NCBI GenBank assembly: GCA_025677815.1
Contig: JAIXMP010000031.1
Coordinates: forward strand, 434,001-498,000
Direction: 5' to 3'
Source: Phascolomyces articulosus
Lineage: Eukaryota; Mucoromycota; Mucoromycetes; Mucorales; Lichtheimiaceae
Length of the DNA: 64,000 bases
Shown: piece by piece, positions 57,501-64,000 of the stretch
Position numbering within the stretch: position 1 is the stretch's first letter
Layout of the letters: the number at the start of each line of letters is the position of its first letter
Position numbers and translations under genes: made by a program
Notes under the pieces: generated by a model
Databases searched by the model: none
Seen by the model: the letters and a program-made list of their open reading frames with translations, nothing else
What the model was told of the DNA's origin: nothing

Positions 57501-58060
57501 AATGACATGATGTTTATTGAATTCTGGTAACATGGATGAACAAAGTGACCCGTTTCATATTTTTGCACAATCATTAGACTTGGGGATCCTATTACTATTA
57601 TTATTATTATTATGCAAACAATCATTACACCAACTTTTTCAATAAACTTTATCCGTTTCGAATATTAGCTGATTCTTTTTTTTTAAACAAAAACTATAAC
57701 TACATGGCATTATATGATGAAAGGCTTTTTTTGTTTTAAAAAAATATAGACTTCATTGATGAAAGGAACTTTTTTTTTTGGTCAGGGTTTTCGTGTGACA
57801 ATTCATTTCCCATGTCATTTTGAGCAAAAAAAACCATTTTTTATTATTATTTTACAAAAATTGAATTACAACATTGGAATTTTTGGTTTTATGCTGTACA
57901 TTTTTTTTATTAATATCTTCAATGATAGTGTGAATGACATGTGTGCTTGTTATGGATGTTGTGTTATTTCAAAGGGGATGAATTTTGACGTTTTGTATAC
58001 TATAGGATGAAGGGGGGATTGTGTTGCGTTATGTGATTATAATGAGGGGGAACCATATAT
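54586..58060. other. 3.5-kb gene-poor spacer
   Basis: AT-rich, no open frame with domains. Contains a perfect 12-bp-stem hairpin at 55628-55663 and some fragments of more balanced composition (56400-56520, 57060-57380) that may be very old coding or transposon debris. I could not assign them. Confidence 0.4.
55628..55663. repeat. Perfect 12-bp inverted repeat
   Basis: TCAGTTGTATAT and ATATACAACTGA separated by 12 nt. AT-rich stem in a non-coding spacer; not followed by a T-run. Function unknown. Confidence 0.75.
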
Positions 58061-59464
<1,404 letters not shown>

Positions 59465-60191
59465 TTTTTGTATATTTACTATTTGTATAGCGTATATATA
59501 TATCAAGAGAGAAAAGTGTGACCATTATTATTATTATTATTCAAATTCATATTTATACTTTTATATATATAACACTTATAAAAACTCACCTGATTTGTTT
59601 AAAAAAAGCGTGGAGATTGTAGAAAAGAAAAGAAGAAAAGAAGTAAAGAAAGAAAAAACACGCGTCTTATAATGCCTCGAAGTTGGTCCTCGGAATCGGA
59701 GTTGACAAGCACAAAACGATACATCATATCACATGTTAAGAACTCCTTCCTCTCCCCGGCGGATCCGGCATTTAGCATGGTAACTGAAATCCAAAAAAAA
59801 AACTATTATAAACTATTACGTCAAGAGGAGTGGATTTTTTTAGACAGGGTCACTTTGGATCCTATATTTATATATATGTATATATTTCATTGAAAACAAA
59901 TGTCAAAAGAAGTATGTGAGAGAAAGAAAGGTTAGAAGGGGAGTGGGAGAGGGGACTATATATATATATATAAAAGATATAAAGAATACAAAACAAAATA
60001 TATTTATAAAAAAAAAAGGCATAGAATTCAGTAATGTTGTTCTTTTTTCTTTTATAAAGAAAAAAAAAAGAAGAACAGCTTATGTTTGTGTGAATGGATA
60101 TGATACAAAAAAAAAAAAAAAGAAAGAAAGCTTATTTGCTGAGTGTTTTTTGGGATTTTGCTTATAATAATATAAGTGTCATTAGTGTGTT
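59465..60191. other. Spacer between the TPI1 promoter and the zinc-finger gene 3' end
   Basis: A/G-rich with homopolymers and an (AT)n run at ~59957-59972. A + strand open frame at 59672-59893 has no domain. Nothing supported. Confidence 0.45.
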
Positions 60192-60615
60192 TTAAAGACA
60201 GGCACATTGACGGTCAGAAACGAGATCTCGTAAAGAATCAAAAAAGTCAGATGTCGTCACTCTTTGTAAACGGCCAAATGCTTGGAGTGCCTCCAATTCA
60301 TCAGATGTTAACATGGATTTTTTTCTTTTTGTTGTTGTAGTAGTGGATGTTTTTTCCTTTTGAATGGTTGTTTCATCCTCATCCTGACTACTACTATAAG
60401 AGGATGGATTTGTTGTTGTTGTTGTTGTTGTATTCACTCTCATTATATGATGATGATGAGCTGCAGGTGGATTACAGAGATCGGCAATAGATAATCGTCG
60501 AGGTGTTGCAAATGATGATTCTTGTTTTGGAATGCATGTATTATCACTATGTGTTTTACTGATAGGATTATGGTTTGATAAGGTATTAGTCAAACTACTA
60601 CTACTACTACTAGAA

Positions 60616-60647
<32 letters not shown>

Positions 60648-61287
60648 AGAGGAAGAGGAAGAGGAAGATGTATTGCTACTAGTACTACTTGTCGTACTAC
60701 TTCGACGTCGTCTTCTTAATAAAGGAGGTGGATGCTGAGATGAATGTTGATGATTTCTGTGTGTTTGTGTATGTTGCATCATATTATCAAATCGACTAAA
60801 CATCTTGTTACATTCTGGCATAATACATTTAAATGGTTTCTAATAAAGACCCATCATTATATATGTTAATAATAAGGATTTTTGTGAGAATACATATGCA
60901 AATAAACAAAATATATGTATAAGGACACGCGTAAATCGATGAATTAGAAAGATCTTTTTTTACCTCTCCTGTATGTTTACTAAAAAGCCAGAAATAATAA
61001 TAATAATCCATAAGCCTCTTATTCTTTTTTGATAGCATTAAAAAAAAGGTTGTTCTTCTACTATTTTAATATATTTACCGAGCATGTCGAGCTAAATGTT
61101 CACTACGAGTAAATACCATTCGACAATCCCCATAACCCGTACATTGAAATAATCTTGGTTTATGTGAACCTTGATTATTATCATTATTATTTAATGTTGT
61201 AACATGATTATTACTAGGACTATCGGTAGATAGAGTTGTAGTAGAACTTCCATTGGCACTATAACTTCTTGAACGATGAGGTGGCAT
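60192..61287 (-). CDS. Two-finger C2H2 transcription factor with a 16-nt microexon
   Basis: Predicted nuclear DNA-binding regulator. Exons 61287-61079, 60979-60964 (16 nt) and 60839-60192 give 290 residues. Finger 1 reads [20 protein letters not shown] then RHARKH; finger 2 reads [20 protein letters not shown] then HTQTH; the linker is TGEKP. The microexon encodes the last His of finger 1 and TGE, so skipping it would destroy finger 1 and shift the frame. The C-terminal part has Arg-rich RRRRRSS, a Ser run of more than 20 residues encoded by TCT/TCC/AGT codons, and His/Thr runs. It ends [24 protein letters not shown]. The closest known types are Msn2/Rsv-like two-finger proteins; target genes are unknown. 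Confidence 0.87.
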
Positions 61288-62242
61288 ATTTTTTATTTGA
61301 CTTTTGAGAAAAAGAAAAAGAGAAAGCGATAAAGAAAAAAAGAGAGAAGCAAAAAAAAAGGAACAAAAAAAAACGCACACGCATACAGGGCCTGTGTTTT
61401 TATAAATATGCACTAGCCATCTTCAATAAGTGTAGATGGTCTTGTGGAGGCCACCAAAATAAGAGAAGGCCGACCTAAAAAGGAGAACACTTTTGGGGGG
61501 GATTGGTTAGCAAGAGAAAGAGAGAGAGAGCCACCCTCCGCATGGGTTGAGAAAGGGTTGTGTGTGTGTGTGGGCGTGGGATTCTTTTTTTTTTTTTTTC
61601 AATCACGCAGACCAACAACAACAACAACATTGAATTGAATGGGGGAGAGAGAAATTGAATGATGATGTGAATTTATTTACTTATCGGATGGGTAAAAAAA
61701 AAATTATAAGAAAGCAGGAACTCATCATTTTTACATAGTGTATAGTATATCCTATTTCATATAAAAAAGGATAAAAAAAGAGGTTCCCAGACCATCATCA
61801 TAATGTCATAATGGCGTAATAATTATCAATTGAATTGGATTGAAAAAAAAAGAGAAATGATTATATTATATTACTTGAGACGTGAAATTATATATATATT
61901 TATATGACTATATCTTCTACTACCATGCTCGATTGATTGATTTGATTTGATTGATTTGATTACTTGTTGTTGTTGTTTGTTATTGTACGTTATTATTATA
62001 TGGACTTGTTTTTTTTTCTTTACACTTCCATATCTCCCATGACCATATAATCGTGTCGCCGTCGTCTAATAGAATTCCTCCCCCAAAATAAGAAAGTTAG
62101 GTTATGTGTGATTCACGGCGATCTCCCTTTTCCCTTTCTCACACAATCGAACAACCTTCATCGAATAATTCTTCTTTTTTTTTTTCATCCATCTACCTCT
62201 TTCTTTTTTTTTTTTTTTTTTTTTTTTTTTTGATTTTTTTCC
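61288..62242. other. Promoter region of the zinc-finger gene and MAF1 3' flank
   Basis: Purine-rich (61300-61380, 61500-61530), then pyrimidine-rich with a ~25-nt T run at ~62206-62231. No gene accepted; a + strand frame at 62104-62334 overlaps the end of MAF1 and is compositional. Confidence 0.45.
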
Positions 62243-63294
62243 TTACCGAGAAGTATCATCCATATCATCATCATCGTCATCATCATCCACTTCTTCATCT
62301 TCATCAGCAGACATATTGGCAATACTATGGGTAAAATGAAATAAATATTTATATATATATATATATAGATATTACATCTTGTTTTATGCGATTACCTTTG
62401 ACTTTTCACAGAAAAAAAGACCATTCTCTTCAATTTCCGGTTGAAAAAGAAATAATTGACGGACCATCTAAATAATGGGGGAATCGTGTGAATAGTAGAA
62501 AAAAACAGTAGGTTTCACTTTTGGTTTCAAAAAAAAAAAAAAAAAAAAAAAAAAACTTACAAATAACCATCTTCATTCATAGGATCTTCATCAATATCTG
62601 GATTATAACTATAGACATCACACTCATGTAATCGTACTAAATCATCCAACGTATCCCACATTCTAAATTCCATTGATTTAATGTTGTTGTTTTTAGTGAT
62701 ATTTTCAAAATCCATAATAACTACTTATTATCTAACCAAATGCAAAACACCCTAATAGAAATATTTATATATATATATATACCAACCGATATTTATTCAC
62801 AATAAAATCGTTACCAAGGTTAAATAAAGTAGTATTGACAGAATTGATAACAAGGTCGAGTGAAGGTTGTTTACTAAATTGGTCCGGTCGTACATCACTA
62901 AAGTCATGTTCTGGAAATGACGCATTCAATGTAGCTAAAAGATAAAAGAATGTTTTTCGTGGAGCTGCTTCGTCTAATCGACCAAAAGGTGAAATGATGG
63001 ACAATTCGTCGGGTGATATTGACCCAGGTGTCAAGTCATTACTATTGCCGGTATACCGGTTTTCAAGTTGTTTGAATAGTTTTTTTTCGGAACCGGCCGA
63101 TTTACCTTTGTATATTTTTCAATGGAATCAGGTCTCCCTTTTTGAACTTTTTTTACAAAAAAAAAAAAAAAAGGCACAAACGATTTAAACTTACAAGAAT
63201 ATGCTTCGACTCTACCATTTAATATACATTCAGGTGTTTCCCATCGAAAGACAGTGTTTAATTGTTCCAAAGAATCAATTTCCAGGAACTTCAT
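62243..63294 (-). CDS. MAF1: MAF1, repressor of RNA polymerase III
   Basis: Phosphoregulated global repressor of Pol III that acts downstream of TOR/PKA. Exons 63294-63195, 63105-62787, 62662-62561, 62467-62396 and 62324-62243 give 224 residues. The A box has MKFLEIDSLEQLNTVF, GRVEAYSCKSAGSEKKLFKQ. The B/C boxes have RKTFFYLLATLNASFPEHDF, LFNLGNDFIVNKYRMWDTLD, HECDVYSYNPDIDEDPMNED and LWSVNYFFFNRKLKRMVFFS. It ends in an acidic Asp-rich tail. The intron after ...NKYR uses GTTGGT as donor to keep the frame into MWDTL; an alternative GTATAT donor 5 nt downstream breaks it. A ~33-nt homopolymer A lies in the intron at 62529-62555. Divergent from an F-box gene. Confidence 0.93.
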
Positions 63295-63641
63295 TGTATA
63301 AAAAAAAAAGAGAAAAAATATAGGTAAGTTTTTAATAGATAGATAGAATTAGATAGATTTGAAAAATAAAGAAAAAAGAAGAAAGGGTTTATTGGGTGTT
63401 CATCAGGTGACTATAAAGTAAAAGAATATTCCCGACTTCGCTTATGTTTAATAAAATGGTCTCAGAAGTTAATGCAGCGATAAAGACATATTTTAACCTC
63501 CACTCTATTTGAAGCTCAACTTATCCAAACTCTCTCTCTCTCTTTTTCAACTTACTTGACAGCATTAAACTACTATTACTATTACTATTCAATTTCCCCA
63601 TTATCCAAAAAAGCATATTAAGAAAGACAAAAAGAGTGAGA
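63295..63641. promoter_or_regulatory. Divergent promoter between MAF1 and an F-box gene
   Basis: 347 bp between opposite start codons, with a CT-rich run at ~63530-63546. No specific motif assigned. Confidence 0.5.
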
Positions 63642-64000
63642 ATGCTACTCCTTGAACTACCAAATGAGATTTTATGGACCATTCTTCATTTTGTACCACC
63701 ACGAGACTCACTCTGTTTACTCAAAACATGTAAATCCTTATATCAATTAAAGCAAGATGAATTATTTTGGCGTGAATTCGCTCGGCAATACGGGATGATT
63801 TATCTTCATCCTCATCAAACATGGTGGCAATTTTATATTTCGGGTGATTTGAAAAAGACATGTCCTCATATTCATGATCGTTTCTTTATGGAGACATTAA
63901 CCAAAAAAGCCATGGTATTTTGGAATACACTTTTATCTTTTTCTTCTTCCTTTCAACAGCAACAACAACAACAACAACAACCATCAGAAAAAGAAAAAGA
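63642..64000 (+). CDS. F-box protein, 5' part (cut by window end)
   Basis: The ATG at 63642 opens LLLELPNEILWTILHFVPPR, then DSLCLLKTCKSLYQLKQDEL and FWREFARQYG, a clear F-box (residues ~3-50). It continues with HPHQTWWQFYISGDLKKTCP, a segment seen after the F-box in several fungal F-box proteins. A Gln run (CAA/CAG) starts near residue 105. The reading frame is open to the window end, so length and C-terminal substrate domain are unknown. Probably an SCF substrate adaptor. Confidence 0.85.
   Translation, partial: MLLLELPNEILWTILHFVPPRDSLCLLKTCKSLYQLKQDELFWREFARQYGMIYLHPHQTWWQFYISGDLKKTCPHIHDRFFMETLTKKAMVFWNTLLSFSSSFQQQQQQQQQPSEKEK

Noticed and set aside
57756..58010. 84-codon plus-strand frame as a small membrane protein
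   Set aside because: Phe/Ile-rich translation of T-rich 3' flank of TPI1; no supporting features.
62104..62334. 76-codon plus-strand frame as a gene
   Set aside because: Overlaps the MAF1 last exon antisense and consists mainly of translated poly-T.

Overview
The window is AT-rich and eukaryotic. Genes carry many short introns (about 60-130 bp, GT..AG) and the proteins are full of Ser/Thr/Asn/Gln tracts. The protein families (BRPF/Nto1, Sst2-type RGS, Ede1-type EH protein, PIN4/Cip2-type RRM, Ty3 chromovirus, Ndc10-domain proteins) point to a filamentous fungus. The element content and the retained propionyl-CoA carboxylase suggest Mucoromycota; that placement is inference. Exon models were built by hand from splice signals and reading frame. 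The totals are in frame for every gene except one F-box gene, which carries a one-base frameshift.

Layout. 1-18 kb is gene-dense: a BRPF/Nto1 chromatin reader (-, running off the left edge), a decayed coding remnant, propionyl-CoA carboxylase beta (+), a DEP-DEP-RGS regulator (-), an Ede1/Eps15 endocytic scaffold (-) and an RRM-R3H RNA-binding protein (-). 18-36 kb has almost no host genes: one tRNA-Pro(CGG), a broken ORF, and a nested transposon island. 36-44 kb holds a DCAF6/8-type WD40 protein (-), a 90-residue tyrosine-rich protein with an N-myristoylation consensus (+) and an F-box/LRR protein (-). 44.8-45.6 kb holds two tandem repeat families, followed by a decayed zinc-ribbon transposon protein. 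47-64 kb is again gene-dense: a low-complexity protein (+), two head-to-head SPFH/stomatin paralogues, a 101-residue charged protein (+), an arabinose-dehydrogenase-type aldo-keto reductase (-), triosephosphate isomerase (-), a C2H2 factor with a 16-nt microexon (-), MAF1 (-) and an F-box gene (+, running off the right edge).

The most informative part is the transposon island at 25.5-31.7 kb. An intact Ty3/chromovirus (26422-31259, identical 435-bp LTRs, AATGA target duplication) lies inside an older ~0.9-kb insertion. That insertion lies inside an ancient solo LTR of the same retrotransposon family, which still has its CCTAG target duplication. Comparing the young and old LTRs by eye shows decay almost entirely by C-to-T/G-to-A transitions, mostly at CpA/TpG. 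This is a repeat-induced-point-mutation-like signature, and I know of no established RIP in this fungal group. The intact element has protease, RT, RNase H, integrase and chromodomain but no recognisable capsid region.

Apart from neighbouring divergent pairs that may share promoters (the SPFH pair, DCAF/Tyr-rich, MAF1/F-box), the host genes form no evident pathway cluster.
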